DNA of 64,000 nucleotides. Origin: Lysobacter sp. K5869 (GTDB lineage Bacteria; Pseudomonadota; Gammaproteobacteria; Xanthomonadales; Xanthomonadaceae). Below, in pieces: positions 31,813 to 41,512 of the stretch (its first letter is position 1; every line of letters begins with the position of its first letter). Below the pieces are notes generated by a model, which saw only the letters and a list, made by a program, of their open reading frames with translations, ran no database searches and was not told where the DNA came from. The translations under genes and the position numbers were made by a program. Location: the NCBI RefSeq assembly GCF_018847975.1, contig NZ_CP072597.1, forward strand, positions 3,325,001 to 3,389,000, read 5' to 3'.

Positions 31813-34044
31813 TTACTTGCCCTTGGCCGCGGGCTGGGTGGCCGGCGCGGTCAGGCCGCGGCGTTCCAGCAGCGGCTGGATCTGCGGCTCGTGGCCGGAG
31901 AAATCGCGGAACAGCTGCAGCGCGTCCTTGCTGCCGCCGCGCGAGAGCAGGGTGGCGCGGAAACGGTCGCCGTTCTCGCGGGTCAGGCCGCCGTGCTGCT
32001 TGATCCATTCCACGGTGTTGGCGTCGAGCACTTCCGACCAGATATACGCGTAATAACCGGCCGCATACCCGCCCATGATGTGGCTGAAATACGTGGTGCG
32101 GTAACGCGGCGGCACCGGCGGGTAGTAAATGCCGTCCTGCTTGAGCGCGGCGGTTTCGAACGCGATCACGTCCTTGGCCGCCGGCACTTTCGACAGGTCG
32201 CCGATCTGGTGGTAGTTCTGGTCCAGCATCGCCGCGCCGAGGTATTCGGTGGTGGCGAAACCCTGATTGAACTTCGACGCCGCCAGCACCTTGTCGAGCA
32301 ATTCCTTCGGCATCGGCTGGCCGTTTTGGTAATGCTTGGCGTAGTTGGCCAGCACCGACGGCCAGTCGGCCCACATCTCGTTGACCTGCGAGGGGAACTC
32401 GACGAAGTCGCGCGGCACGCTGGTGCCGGAGAAGTAGGGGTACTTCACGTTCGAGAACATGCCGTGCAGGGCATGGCCGAACTCATGGAACATCGTGGTG
32501 ACCTCGTCCCAGGTCATCAGCGTCGGCTTGCCGGCCGGCGGCTTGGGAATATTGAGATGGTTCGCGACCACCGGCAGGGTGCCGAACAGTTCGGACTGCT
32601 CGACGTAGGAGTTCATCCACGCGCCGCCGCGCTTGGAATCGCGCGCGTACATGTCGGCGATGAAGATCGCCAGCTGCTTGCCGTTGGCGTCGAACACGTC
32701 GTAGGCGCTGACGTCGTCGCGGTACAGCGGCAGGTCGGTGCGCTGCTTGAACTTCAGGCCGTAGAGCTGGCCGGCGGCGTAGAACACCCCGTTTTCCAGC
32801 ACGTTCTTCATCTCGAAGTAGGGCTTGAGCTCGGCTTCGTCGAATGCGAACTTGTCCTTGCGCACCTTCTCGGCGTAGAACGCCCAGTCCCACGGCTCGA
32901 GCTGGAAGCTCTTCTCGCCCTTGGCGGCCTGTTCCTTGTCGATCATCGCCTGCAGGTCGGCGGCCTCGCGCTTGGCGTTGGCGACCGCGGCCGGAGCGAG
33001 CTGGCCGAGCATCTTGTTGACCGCCTCGGGCGACTTCGCGGTTTCGTCCTCGAGCACGTAGGCCGCGTAGTTCGGGTAGCCCATCATCTTCGCGCGCTCG
33101 GCGCGCAGGGCGACGACCTTGGAGACGATGGCGGTGTTGTCGTACTGGTTGCCGCGGCTGCCGCGGATCACCGAAGCCTTGTGCAGCTTCTCGCGCAGGG
33201 CGCGGTTGGTCAGGTCGGTTTCCGGCGGCTGGCCGGTGGTGTTGAGCAGGGTCAGCAGGTACTTGCCTTGCAGGCCGCGGCCCTTGGCGGCTTCGGCGGC
33301 GGCGGCGATGCGCTCGTCCGACAGGCCGTTCAATTCTTCCTTGGTGTCGACGACGATCGCCGAATCCTTGACCTCGGCCAGCACGTTGGTGCTGAACTTG
33401 GAACCCAGTTCGGCCAGCTCGGCGTTGATCGCCTTGAGCTTGGTCTTCTGCGCCTCGTCGAGGTTGGCGCCGGAGCGCACGAAATCGGAGTGGTAGCGCT
33501 CGATCAGGCGCACGCTCTCCGCGTCGAGGCCGAGCGAGGCGCGCTTGTCGAACAGGTCCTTGATGCGCGCGAACAGCTTCGGGTTCAGCGAGATCGCGTC
33601 GCGGTGCGCGGCCAGCTTGGGCGCGTAGGTCTGCTGCAGCTTCTCGCGGGTCGGGTTGGTGTCGGTGCCGGCGAGGTTGAAGAAGGTCGAGACGCTGCGG
33701 CTCAGGATCTGGCCCGAGCGCTCCAGCGCGACGATGGTGTTGTCGAAGGTGGCCGGCTCGGGGTTGTCGGCGATGGCCGCGACTTCCTTGAGCTGGTCGG
33801 CCATGCCGCGATCGAAGGCCGGGGCGAAATCGGCGTCCTTGATCTTGTCGAACTGCGGGAAGTGCAGCGGCAGCGGGCTGGGCTGGAAGAACGGATTCGC
33901 GCTCGTCTTGGCGTCGGCGGTCGATTTCTCGGTCTTGTCGGTCACGGTCTTATCGGTTTTGGCCTGGGCCTGGGCATTGTGGGCCAGGCCGGGGACGGTG
34001 GCGATCAGGGCCACGGCCAGCGCCACGGCGAGCGGGTGCTTCAT
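31813..34044 (-). CDS. Secreted M3 family metallopeptidase (oligopeptidase/dipeptidyl carboxypeptidase type)
   Basis: A 743-residue peptidase. A signal peptide is present (MKHPLAVALAVALIATVPGLAHNAQA). The M3 zinc motif is MFHEFGHALHGMFSNVKYP, in which HEFGH supplies two His ligands and the catalytic Glu; a Glu 25 residues later is the usual third ligand. The closing motif YFSHIMGGYAAGYYAYIW is also typical. The enzyme cleaves short peptides, as Dcp removes C-terminal dipeptides. The signal peptide suggests a periplasmic place. ATG at 34044 was chosen; the frame extends to a TTG that lacks a ribosome site. Confidence 0.92.
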   Translation of the reverse strand: MKHPLAVALAVALIATVPGLAHNAQAQAKTDKTVTDKTEKSTADAKTSANPFFQPSPLPLHFPQFDKIKDADFAPAFDRGMADQLKEVAAIADNPEPATFDNTIVALERSGQILSRSVSTFFNLAGTDTNPTREKLQQTYAPKLAAHRDAISLNPKLFARIKDLFDKRASLGLDAESVRLIERYHSDFVRSGANLDEAQKTKLKAINAELAELGSKFSTNVLAEVKDSAIVVDTKEELNGLSDERIAAAAEAAKGRGLQGKYLLTLLNTTGQPPETDLTNRALREKLHKASVIRGSRGNQYDNTAIVSKVVALRAERAKMMGYPNYAAYVLEDETAKSPEAVNKMLGQLAPAAVANAKREAADLQAMIDKEQAAKGEKSFQLEPWDWAFYAEKVRKDKFAFDEAELKPYFEMKNVLENGVFYAAGQLYGLKFKQRTDLPLYRDDVSAYDVFDANGKQLAIFIADMYARDSKRGGAWMNSYVEQSELFGTLPVVANHLNIPKPPAGKPTLMTWDEVTTMFHEFGHALHGMFSNVKYPYFSGTSVPRDFVEFPSQVNEMWADWPSVLANYAKHYQNGQPMPKELLDKVLAASKFNQGFATTEYLGAAMLDQNYHQIGDLSKVPAAKDVIAFETAALKQDGIYYPPVPPRYRTTYFSHIMGGYAAGYYAYIWSEVLDANTVEWIKQHGGLTRENGDRFRATLLSRGGSKDALQLFRDFSGHEPQIQPLLERRGLTAPATQPAAKGK

Positions 34045-34237
34045 GTGCTTCAACCTCGTCAAAGGGAACCTGGAAGCCTACCCGATGGCTCCCGGGCCAG
34101 CCCATGACGAAAGGCATAGGCCGCGCGCGGCGGGCGCCGCAGGGGAGAAACCGGCAGATCGCGCATGACCAACCGCCCGGGCGGGGGCCGGGCGGGGCGG
34201 TTTACACTCCGGCGACTTCACGCCGGGAGCCGCCAGG

Positions 34238-34627
34238 ATGGGCCAGACCCCCAATGCGCAAGCCTTCGTGCCGATGGTGCACGTCGTCAGCGTCGCGCGC
34301 GCCGCCGAGTATTACGCCGTGCTCGGTTTCTTCATGGGCAACGTCCACCGCACGCCCGAATGCGGCGACGAGGTGGTGTGGGCCCGGATGCAAAACCCCG
34401 GCGGCGCCGAATTCATGCTGGTGCGCGCCGACGGTCCGATCGACGACGGCGTCCAGGGCGTGCTGTTCTACGTCTACTGCGACGACGTCGACGCCATGCG
34501 CGAGCGCGTGATCGCCGCCGGCTACGAAGCCGGCCCGATGGGCTACCCGTTCTACCGCCCCAAAGGCGAATTCCGCTCGCGCGACCCCGACGGTTATGTG
34601 CTGATGATTACCCACAGCCAAGACTGA
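34238..34627 (+). CDS. VOC (glyoxalase/bleomycin-resistance) family protein
   Basis: A 129-residue protein with the paired beta-alpha-beta-beta-beta modules of the vicinal oxygen chelate fold. It shows VPMVHVVSVARAAEYYAVLG at the start and FRSRDPDGYVLMITH at the end, where RDPDGY and the last strand are characteristic. Metal ligands are not certain: H20 and E-type positions can be picked but the set is not complete. The substrate is unknown; members include glyoxalase I, dioxygenases and antibiotic-binding proteins. It is an isolated gene, 74 bases before the amidohydrolase. Confidence 0.82.
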   Translation: MGQTPNAQAFVPMVHVVSVARAAEYYAVLGFFMGNVHRTPECGDEVVWARMQNPGGAEFMLVRADGPIDDGVQGVLFYVYCDDVDAMRERVIAAGYEAGPMGYPFYRPKGEFRSRDPDGYVLMITHSQD

Positions 34628-34700
34628 GCCCCGACGCCCCGACTACGTTCCTCGTTCCTCTTCACTCGTTCCTCAACCCAACCCAGCGAGCCCAACCCCG

Positions 34701-36755
34701 ATGACCTTCCCGCGTCCGAGCCTGCCGCGCCGCACCCTCGCCCTGACCCTGCTGCTGAGCCTCAGCGCCTCCGCGCTGGCGGCCGAAACCACGCGCTATC
34801 TGGCCCTGGTCGACGGCGGCAAGCAGGCCGGCCAGCAGGTGGTGACGCGCGCCGACGACGGCACCTACACCGTCGATTTCGTGTTCAAGGACAACGGCCG
34901 CGGCCCCGAGTTGAAGGAAACCTACACCCTGGCCGAGGACGGCACCTACCGCCGCTACGCGGTGCAGGGCACCTCGACCTTCGGCGCCAAGGTCGAGGAG
35001 AGCTTCGAGCGCGACGGCGACACCGCGCGCTGGAAGAGCAAGTCCGACCACGGCGAAATCAAGGTGTCCGGCACCGGCTTGTACTCGCCGCTGGGCGGCA
35101 CCCCGGCCGGCATGTCGGTGGCGCTGGGCGCGCTGTCCAAGCGCGCCGACGGCAAGCTGCCGCTGCTGCCGGGCGGCAGCCTGAGCGCGCGCAAGCTCGG
35201 CGACGCCAAGGTGACCCGCGACGGCAAGAGCCAGACCGTGCAACTGCTGGCGCTGACCGGCCAGGGCTTCACCCCCAACTTCGTCTGGGCCACCAACGAC
35301 GCCCAGCCGCGCGTGTTCGCGCTGATCTATCCCGGCTTCCTGCAGTTGATCGAGGAAGGCTGGCAGGCCAACGCCGGCGCGCTGGAAACCCAGCAGAAAG
35401 CCGCCGAAGGCGAGCTGCTGGTGGACCTGCGCAAGAAGCTCGGCCACGACTTCGCCGGCACCACGCTGATCCGCGACGTGCGCGTGTTCGACAGCGAGAA
35501 GGCGACGCTGGGCGCGGCCACCGACGTGCTGGTGCGCGACGGCAAGATCGTCTCGGTCGGCAAGGCGGGCAAGGACGTCAAGGCCGAGCGCACCGTCGAC
35601 GGCAAGGGCAAGACGCTGCTGCCGGGCCTGTTCGACATGCACGGCCACGTCTCGCGCTGGGACGGCGGCCTCAACATCGCCGCCGGCGTGACCACGGTGC
35701 GCGACATGGGCAACGACAACGCCACGCTGCAGCAGATGATCGGCGAGATCAAGGGCGGCACGCTGATGTCGCCGAACGTGGTCCCGGCCGGCTTCATCGA
35801 GGGCGAGAGCAACTACTCCGCGCGCAACGGCTTCGTGATCAAGAACCTCGACGAAGCCAAGCAGGCGGTGGACTGGTATCACGAGCACGGCTACCCGCAG
35901 ATCAAGATCTACAACTCCTTCCCCAAGGCGGTGCTGCGCGACACCGTCGCCTACGCGCACAGCAAGGGCATGCGCGTGAGCGGCCACGTGCCGGCGTTCC
36001 TGCGCGCGCAGGACGTGGTCGATCAGGGCTTCGACGAAATCCAGCACATCAACCAGCTGCTGCTGAACTTCTTCGTCGACGACAAGACCGACACGCGCAC
36101 GCTGCAGCGCTTCTATCTGGTGGCCGAAAAGGCCGCCGACCTGGACCTGGATTCCAAGCCGGTGCAGGACTTCATCAACACCTTGGCGACGAAGAAGATC
36201 GCGATCGATCCGACCCTGGCGACGTTCGAATTCCTGCACCAGCGCGAAGGCGAACTGTCGCCGATCTTCGCCGCGGTCGACACGCACCTGCCGCCGGACG
36301 TGCAGCGCGGCCGCCGCGCGGCGGAGATGAACATTCCCGACGACGCCACCTGGCAGCGCTACAACAAGTCCTACGACAAGGCGGTGGAATTCGTCGGCCG
36401 CGCCTACAAGGCCGGCGTACCGCTGTTGGCCGGCACCGACGAGGTGCCCGGCTTCACCTTGCAGCACGAACTCGCGCTGTACGTGCGCGCCGGTCTGACC
36501 CCGGCGCAGGCGCTGCAGGTGGCGACCTGGAACGCGGCCAAGGTCGCGCGCGTGGACGCCGACCGCGGGTCGGTCGCGGCCGGCAAGCGTTCGGACCTGA
36601 TCCTGATCGACGGCGATCCGACCCGCGACATCGGCGACCTGCGCAAGATTTCGCTGGTGCTGCAGGGCCAGACCGCGTACTACCCGAGCGAGGTGTACGC
36701 CGAGCTCGGGGTGAAGCCGTTCGCGCCGCCGGCGAAGGTGGTGTCGGCGAAGTAA
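34701..36755 (+). CDS. Secreted amidohydrolase-family protein with large N-terminal domain
   Basis: A 684-residue exported protein. A signal peptide (ALTLLLSLSASALAAE) is followed by a ~210-residue beta-rich domain (DGGKQAGQQVVTRADDGTYT at its start) that I do not recognise. Then comes a metal-dependent amidohydrolase: TLLPGLFDMHGHVSRWDG with the HxH zinc pair, GVTTVRDMGND, IKIYNSF with a possible bridging Lys, SGHVPAFL and QHINQLL for further His, and LLAGTDEVPGF with the terminal Asp. The substrate may be a dipeptide, cyclic amide or ester. It precedes the TonB-dependent receptor, which may be a coincidence. Confidence 0.85.
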   Translation: MTFPRPSLPRRTLALTLLLSLSASALAAETTRYLALVDGGKQAGQQVVTRADDGTYTVDFVFKDNGRGPELKETYTLAEDGTYRRYAVQGTSTFGAKVEESFERDGDTARWKSKSDHGEIKVSGTGLYSPLGGTPAGMSVALGALSKRADGKLPLLPGGSLSARKLGDAKVTRDGKSQTVQLLALTGQGFTPNFVWATNDAQPRVFALIYPGFLQLIEEGWQANAGALETQQKAAEGELLVDLRKKLGHDFAGTTLIRDVRVFDSEKATLGAATDVLVRDGKIVSVGKAGKDVKAERTVDGKGKTLLPGLFDMHGHVSRWDGGLNIAAGVTTVRDMGNDNATLQQMIGEIKGGTLMSPNVVPAGFIEGESNYSARNGFVIKNLDEAKQAVDWYHEHGYPQIKIYNSFPKAVLRDTVAYAHSKGMRVSGHVPAFLRAQDVVDQGFDEIQHINQLLLNFFVDDKTDTRTLQRFYLVAEKAADLDLDSKPVQDFINTLATKKIAIDPTLATFEFLHQREGELSPIFAAVDTHLPPDVQRGRRAAEMNIPDDATWQRYNKSYDKAVEFVGRAYKAGVPLLAGTDEVPGFTLQHELALYVRAGLTPAQALQVATWNAAKVARVDADRGSVAAGKRSDLILIDGDPTRDIGDLRKISLVLQGQTAYYPSEVYAELGVKPFAPPAKVVSAK

Positions 36756-37063
36756 GCGCGACGGGCGGGTAGCGCGTTCGTTTCCACACTGCCGCGCCGC
36801 CGCCCGGCCCAAGCGGCCGATCCGAATAGGGCCATCCCCAGCTTGCCCCCGTTCGAGTACAGGCTCTTTAATGATTTGGTAACATTCGCCGGTCAATGAG
36901 CCGACCACGGCGCGGGCCGATCCGCGTCAACGGCCGCCAAGGGGCGGTCCGATCGACCATCGCCGTCAGCCCGCGCCCCATCCCCCGTACGCCGGGAGCG
37001 CACGCCGCGGCGGTTTCCCAAGCACTGGCGCCGCGCGCGCCTCGTCCACCGAGAAACCCGACC
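36756..37063 (+). promoter_or_regulatory. 308-base leader region of the TonB-dependent receptor gene
   Basis: No gene seen. An AT-rich pocket at 36866-36888 (CTTTAATGATTTGGTAACAT) contains TAACAT, a possible -10 at 36880. This would leave a leader of about 175 bases. Confidence 0.35.
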
Positions 37064-39352
37064 ATGTCCAAGCACCTTGGTGCTCCCCGTCGTCATGCCC
37101 TGGCCCTGGCCGTCGGCCTGACCTTCGTTTCCTCCGTCGCCTTCGCCCAGGACGCCCCGCCCGCCGCGGCCGCTCCCGCCGCCGGCGAAGCCAAGACCCT
37201 CGACGCGCTGATGGTGACCGCGCAGCGCAAGGTCGAACGCGCCAAGGACGTGCCGGTCGCGCTGACCACCGTGGACCGCGAAAAGCTGCACGTGCTCGGC
37301 TCCGGCGGCGGCGACATCCGCTTCCTGTCCGGCCGCCTGCCCAGCCTCAACATCGAATCCTCGTTCGGCCGCGCCTTCCCGCGCTTCTACATCCGCGGCC
37401 TGGGCAACACCGACTTCGATTTGAACGCCTCCCAGCCGGTGTCGCTGGTGTACGACGACATCGTGCTCGAGAACCCGCTGCTCAAGGGCTTCCCGGTGTT
37501 CGACCTGGAGAACGTCGAACTGCTGCGCGGCCCGCAGGGCACGCTGTTCGGCCGCAACACCCCGGCCGGCGTGGTCAAGTTCGAATCGGCCAAGCCGACC
37601 CGCGAGCTGGAAGGCTACGGCCAGATTTCCTACGGCACCTACGGCACCACCAACTTCGAAGGCGCGATCAGCGGCCCGCTCGGCCAGAACTGGTCCGGCC
37701 GCGCCTCGGCGCTGTTCCAGCGCCGCGACGATTGGGTCGACAACACCAACCCGAACGCGCGCACCAACAAGAAGCTGGAAGGCTACGACGAATCCGCGCT
37801 GCGCCTGCAGCTGCAGTACGACGGCAGCGACACCTTCCACGCGCTGTTCAACGTGCACGCGCGCCGGCTCAACGGCACCGCGCGCCTGTTCCGCGCGATG
37901 CTGTTCAAGAAGGGCACCAACGACCTGTTCGACGGCTTCGACGTCGACAAGGTCGGCATCGACGGCCGCAACTACCAGCGCCTGAAGACCTTCGGCGCCA
38001 GCGCCAAGCTGAGCTGGGACCTGTCGAACGAACTGACCCTGTACTCGATCACCGGCTACGAGACCGCCGATTCGATCAGCCGCGGCGACATCGACGGCGG
38101 CATCGGCGCGATGTTCCTGCCCGGCGGCAGCACCCCGGCCGGCATTCCGTTCACCGCCGAATCCGCCGACGGTCTGCCCGACCATCGCCAGATCACCCAG
38201 GAATTCCGCCTGGAATCCAACTACTCCGGCCCGTTCAACTGGCAGGCCGGCCTGTTCTACTTCGACGAAGACATCACCGTCGACAGCCTGAACTACGACA
38301 CCCTGGGCGGCGGCGTGCAGGCCGGCCATGCGCAGCAGAAGCAGCGCAACAAGGCCTGGGCGGCGTTCGGTTCGGTCGAATACGCGGTGACCGAGCGCTT
38401 CAAGCTGCGCGGCGGCCTGCGCTACACCCAGGACAAGAAGGACTTCAGCGCCAGCGTGCTGCAGAGCGCGCCGTTCGGCGCGCCGGTGTCGGGCCCGTTC
38501 AAGGTCAACACCGATGTGGACGACGTCAGCTGGGACGTCAGCGGCGTGTTCCAGGCCACCGACGCGGTGAATCTGTACGCCCGCGTCGCCAAGGGCTTCC
38601 GCGCGCCCAGCATCCAGGGCCGCCTGCTGTTCCAGACCCCGCCGCGTCCGTCGGTGGCCGACGCCGAAAAGGTCATTTCGTACGAAGCCGGCGTCAAGGC
38701 CGACCTGTTCGACAAGCGCGCGCGCCTGGGCGTGGCGCTGTTCCGCTACAACGTCGACAACCAGCAGATCAACGCCGTCGGCGGCGCGCTCAACCAGACC
38801 ATCCTGCTCAACGCCGACAAGACCGTCGGCCAGGGCGTGGAAGTCGACTTCGACGCGTACGTCACCGACAACCTGATGGTGACCTTCGGCGCCAGCTACA
38901 ACGACACCGAGATCAAGGACGCCAATCTGTTCGTCGCTCCGTGCGGCGGCGGCTGCACCGTCACCGATCCGCTGGTGGTGCGCAACGGCCAGACCTTGGC
39001 GGCGATCGACGGCAACCCGTTGCCGCAGGCGCCGAAGTGGGTCTACAACCTGACCGCGCGCTACAGCCTGCCGCTGGCCAACGGCAACGAGTTCTACGTG
39101 TTCACCGATTGGTCCTACCGCAGCGAAGTGAACTTCTTCCTGTACGAGGCCAAGGAATTCCGCGGCAAGTCGCTGACCGAAGGCGGCCTGCGCGTGGGCT
39201 ATATGTGGGACAACGGCCGTTACGACGTCGCCCTGTACGGCCGCAACATCCTCGATGAGGTGCGCGCGGTCGGCGGTATCGACTTCAACAACCTGGTCGG
39301 TTTCGTCAACGATCCGCGCATCGTCGGCGTCGAGTTCAAGGCGCAGTTCTGA
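37064..39352 (+). CDS. TonB-dependent outer-membrane receptor
   Basis: A 762-residue outer-membrane protein. After the signal peptide (ALALAVGLTFVSSVAFAQ) and a short linker, LDALMVTAQRKVERAKDVP is a TonB-box/plug start. The plug follows with FYIRGLGNTDFDLNA and NVELLRGPQGTLFGRNTPAG. The remaining ~550 residues are the barrel: amphipathic strands ending VGVEFKAQF, with an aromatic last residue for BAM insertion. The substrate is unknown. It is a single-gene unit with an intrinsic terminator. The start at 37064 gives a proper signal peptide; the open frame upstream does not. Confidence 0.93.
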   Translation: MSKHLGAPRRHALALAVGLTFVSSVAFAQDAPPAAAAPAAGEAKTLDALMVTAQRKVERAKDVPVALTTVDREKLHVLGSGGGDIRFLSGRLPSLNIESSFGRAFPRFYIRGLGNTDFDLNASQPVSLVYDDIVLENPLLKGFPVFDLENVELLRGPQGTLFGRNTPAGVVKFESAKPTRELEGYGQISYGTYGTTNFEGAISGPLGQNWSGRASALFQRRDDWVDNTNPNARTNKKLEGYDESALRLQLQYDGSDTFHALFNVHARRLNGTARLFRAMLFKKGTNDLFDGFDVDKVGIDGRNYQRLKTFGASAKLSWDLSNELTLYSITGYETADSISRGDIDGGIGAMFLPGGSTPAGIPFTAESADGLPDHRQITQEFRLESNYSGPFNWQAGLFYFDEDITVDSLNYDTLGGGVQAGHAQQKQRNKAWAAFGSVEYAVTERFKLRGGLRYTQDKKDFSASVLQSAPFGAPVSGPFKVNTDVDDVSWDVSGVFQATDAVNLYARVAKGFRAPSIQGRLLFQTPPRPSVADAEKVISYEAGVKADLFDKRARLGVALFRYNVDNQQINAVGGALNQTILLNADKTVGQGVEVDFDAYVTDNLMVTFGASYNDTEIKDANLFVAPCGGGCTVTDPLVVRNGQTLAAIDGNPLPQAPKWVYNLTARYSLPLANGNEFYVFTDWSYRSEVNFFLYEAKEFRGKSLTEGGLRVGYMWDNGRYDVALYGRNILDEVRAVGGIDFNNLVGFVNDPRIVGVEFKAQF

Positions 39353-39393
39353 TCGCGTCGGCGTCCGCATGAATTGATTCGCGAACCTTCGCG

Positions 39394-39425
39394 AAAACGG
39401 CCCGCTTCGGCGGGCCGTTTTTTTT
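39394..39425 (+). terminator. Intrinsic terminator of the TonB-dependent receptor gene
   Basis: Stem ACGGCCCGC/GCGGGCCGT with a TTCG loop followed by eight T. It lies about 42 bases after the stop codon. Confidence 0.9.
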
Positions 39426-39567
39426 GCGCGGCGCCTCGCGCGCGGCGGCGGACCCGCGTCACCGAAGCGAAGCGTGACCGCCGTGGCCGTCCGCGCCGCG
39501 CGGCGGACAAAGCCCGCGCCGACGCGCTATCGTTCCGCCACCGCCCCTCCTCGCCGCGAGCGCCGCC

Positions 39568-40053
39568 ATGACCACCGCCTACGATTTCTCCGCAACCGAC
39601 ATCGACGGCCACGACCAGTCGCTGGACCGCTACCGCGGCAAGGTGCTGCTGATCGTCAACGTCGCCTCCAAGTGCGGCTTCACCCCGCAGTACACCGGCC
39701 TGGAAAAATTGCAGCGCGACTTCCAGACCCGCGGCTTCGACGTGTTGGGGTTCCCCTGCGACCAGTTCGGCCATCAGGAGCCGGGCGACGAGGCGGAGAT
39801 CAAGGAATTCTGTTCGCTGACCTACGACGTGACCTTCCCGATGTACGCCAAGGTCGACGTCAACGGCGACAAGGCGCATCCGCTGTGGAAGTGGCTGAAG
39901 GACGAGAAGGGCGGCTTCCTCGGCATCGATGCGATCAAGTGGAACTTCACCAAGTTCCTGGTCGGTCGCGACGGGCGCGTGCTCAAGCGTTACGCGCCGA
40001 CGGACAAGCCCGAGTCGATCGTGGCGGATATCGAGAAAGCGCTGGCGGCTTGA
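39568..40053 (+). CDS. Glutathione peroxidase family protein
   Basis: A 161-residue thioredoxin-fold peroxidase. The peroxidatic Cys lies in NVASKCGFTPQYTGLEKLQ. The family motif GFPCDQFGHQEPG with a second Cys follows, and the Trp-Asn-Phe triad motif is KWNFTKFLVGRDG. Bacterial members such as BtuE/Gpo usually take electrons from thioredoxin and reduce lipid or hydrogen peroxide. The protein has no signal peptide. It is a single-gene unit directly after the receptor terminator. Confidence 0.92.
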   Translation: MTTAYDFSATDIDGHDQSLDRYRGKVLLIVNVASKCGFTPQYTGLEKLQRDFQTRGFDVLGFPCDQFGHQEPGDEAEIKEFCSLTYDVTFPMYAKVDVNGDKAHPLWKWLKDEKGGFLGIDAIKWNFTKFLVGRDGRVLKRYAPTDKPESIVADIEKALAA

Positions 40054-40084
40054 GGCGGGCGGGGGCGCGCCGCAGGTGAAGCTC

Positions 40085-40113
40085 TGGATGCCCGCTTTCG
40101 CGGGCAGGACGGC
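40085..40113. repeat. Short palindromic repeat
   Basis: GGATGCCCGCTTTCGCGGGC: a GCCCGC/GCGGGC stem with TTTC loop, resembling in layout the palindrome at 6311. It lies between two convergent genes. Confidence 0.5.
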
Positions 40114-40164
40114 AGGCGAGCGCGCCGCGCCTGCGTCGCGGCGCGCCAGGAACGACTTCGCGCT

Positions 40165-41358
40165 TCAAGCCGGTTCCGGCGCCACGGCCGGTCCGGCGCT
40201 CGCCGGCGCCGCCGCGCGCCCCTTGCGCGCCTTCAACCCGAAGCACGGCCGCAACAGCGGCACCCGCCGGATGATCTCGTGCAGCACGAAGCAGCCCGCC
40301 ACGGTGCCGGTCAGCACGATCGCCGGTTCCGCCACCGGGCCGAACTTCAGCGGCAGCACCCAGTAGGCGATCAGCACGATCAGGCTCTGGTGCAGCACGT
40401 ACCAGGGATAGACCGCCTCGGTCGCCCACGGCAGCCAGCGCAGCGGCCGGTTCAACAAGCGATGCGACCAGCCCAGGATCGCGCACAGCGCGGTCCAGAT
40501 GTAGACGCTGCGCAAGGTCCAGATCAGGTACTGCACGCTGTCGGGCACGTCTTCCGGCAACAGCGTCAGCATCGCCACGTACACCGCGAACAGCAGCGGC
40601 GCCAAGGCCAGCGTGCGCCGGCGCAGGCGGGTCAGCTCGGCCCACAGGCCGGCGTCGTTGCCGAGCCAGTAGCCGTAGAGGAACACGGTGAAATAGATCG
40701 AGTGGCGGTACCCATCGTGGATGAGGTCGCCGGTGTCCTTGAAATGCGGCTGCAGCAGGATCGAGAACAGCGCCAGCGGCAACGCCGGCAAAAGCAGCAG
40801 CGCCCAACCGCGCAACGAGGCCAGCGCGGCTTGCAGGCGCTGGCCGGCGCGGCTGCGCAGCAGCGGCAGCAGCGCGGTCAGCGCCACCGTGTAGACCCAC
40901 AGATAGACCAAGTACCACAGGTGGTTCCAGGTGAAGCCGTACTGCCAGCCGTCGAACGCGCCCTGCGGCCAAGGCTTGAATTGGTAGTAGCGCAGCAGGA
41001 ACGCGCCGAAGCCCGGTTCGACCAGGCCGTTGGCCACGCCCTGGGCGTAGGGCTGGATCGGCACCACGAACAGGCAGCCGAAGGTCAGCGGCAGCAGCAG
41101 GCGCCAGCTGCGCTGGGCCAGGAAGCGGCCCGCGCCGGTGCCGCGCAGCAGGAAGTGCACCGACAGGCCGGAGATCAGGAAGATCAGGTCCATGCGCCAG
41201 CGGTTGACCAGCAGCATCGGCCACTGCAAGCCCTGCGACAGGTGCGGGCTCTTGAGGTGCCAGCCCCAGTCGGCGACGTAGAGCATGGCGCAGTGGTAGA
41301 GGATCAGCAGGCAGAAGGCGAGGGCGCGCAGGGCGTCGATGTCGTAGCGGCGTTGCAT
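40165..41358 (-). CDS. Acyltransferase-3 family membrane protein (OpgC/MdoC-like)
   Basis: A 397-residue protein with about ten hydrophobic helices. It begins with RYDIDALRALAFCLLILYH, the acyltransferase-3 signature containing the essential His region, followed by RMDLIFLISGLSVHFLL. Such enzymes move acyl groups, for example succinyl, onto extracellular glycans. OpgC modifies osmoregulated periplasmic glucans; this resemblance is inferred from length and the N-terminal pattern. It is divergent from the LytTR regulator gene at 41513, which may control it. The C-terminus is Ala-rich. Confidence 0.85.
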   Translation of the reverse strand: MQRRYDIDALRALAFCLLILYHCAMLYVADWGWHLKSPHLSQGLQWPMLLVNRWRMDLIFLISGLSVHFLLRGTGAGRFLAQRSWRLLLPLTFGCLFVVPIQPYAQGVANGLVEPGFGAFLLRYYQFKPWPQGAFDGWQYGFTWNHLWYLVYLWVYTVALTALLPLLRSRAGQRLQAALASLRGWALLLLPALPLALFSILLQPHFKDTGDLIHDGYRHSIYFTVFLYGYWLGNDAGLWAELTRLRRRTLALAPLLFAVYVAMLTLLPEDVPDSVQYLIWTLRSVYIWTALCAILGWSHRLLNRPLRWLPWATEAVYPWYVLHQSLIVLIAYWVLPLKFGPVAEPAIVLTGTVAGCFVLHEIIRRVPLLRPCFGLKARKGRAAAPASAGPAVAPEPA

Positions 41359-41512
41359 GGTCGGCTCGCGCTGGGAAGAGGAGCGAACCTTGCGCGTTCA
41401 AGCACTTGCGCGGCATCGCGGGGTGACCGGACGGGGCGAGGCGGGGACGGGACGCGGTCCGTGGGGACGGCCGGTTGCCGTCCCGGGCCGGTCGCGGGCG
41501 AGAATGCGCGGC

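Noticed and set aside
31591..34107. 838-residue plus-strand open frame opposite the M3 peptidase
   Set aside because: Antisense shadow; the minus strand has the HEFGH peptidase.
36893..39370. 825-residue minus-strand open frame opposite the TonB-dependent receptor
   Set aside because: Antisense shadow with no family pattern.
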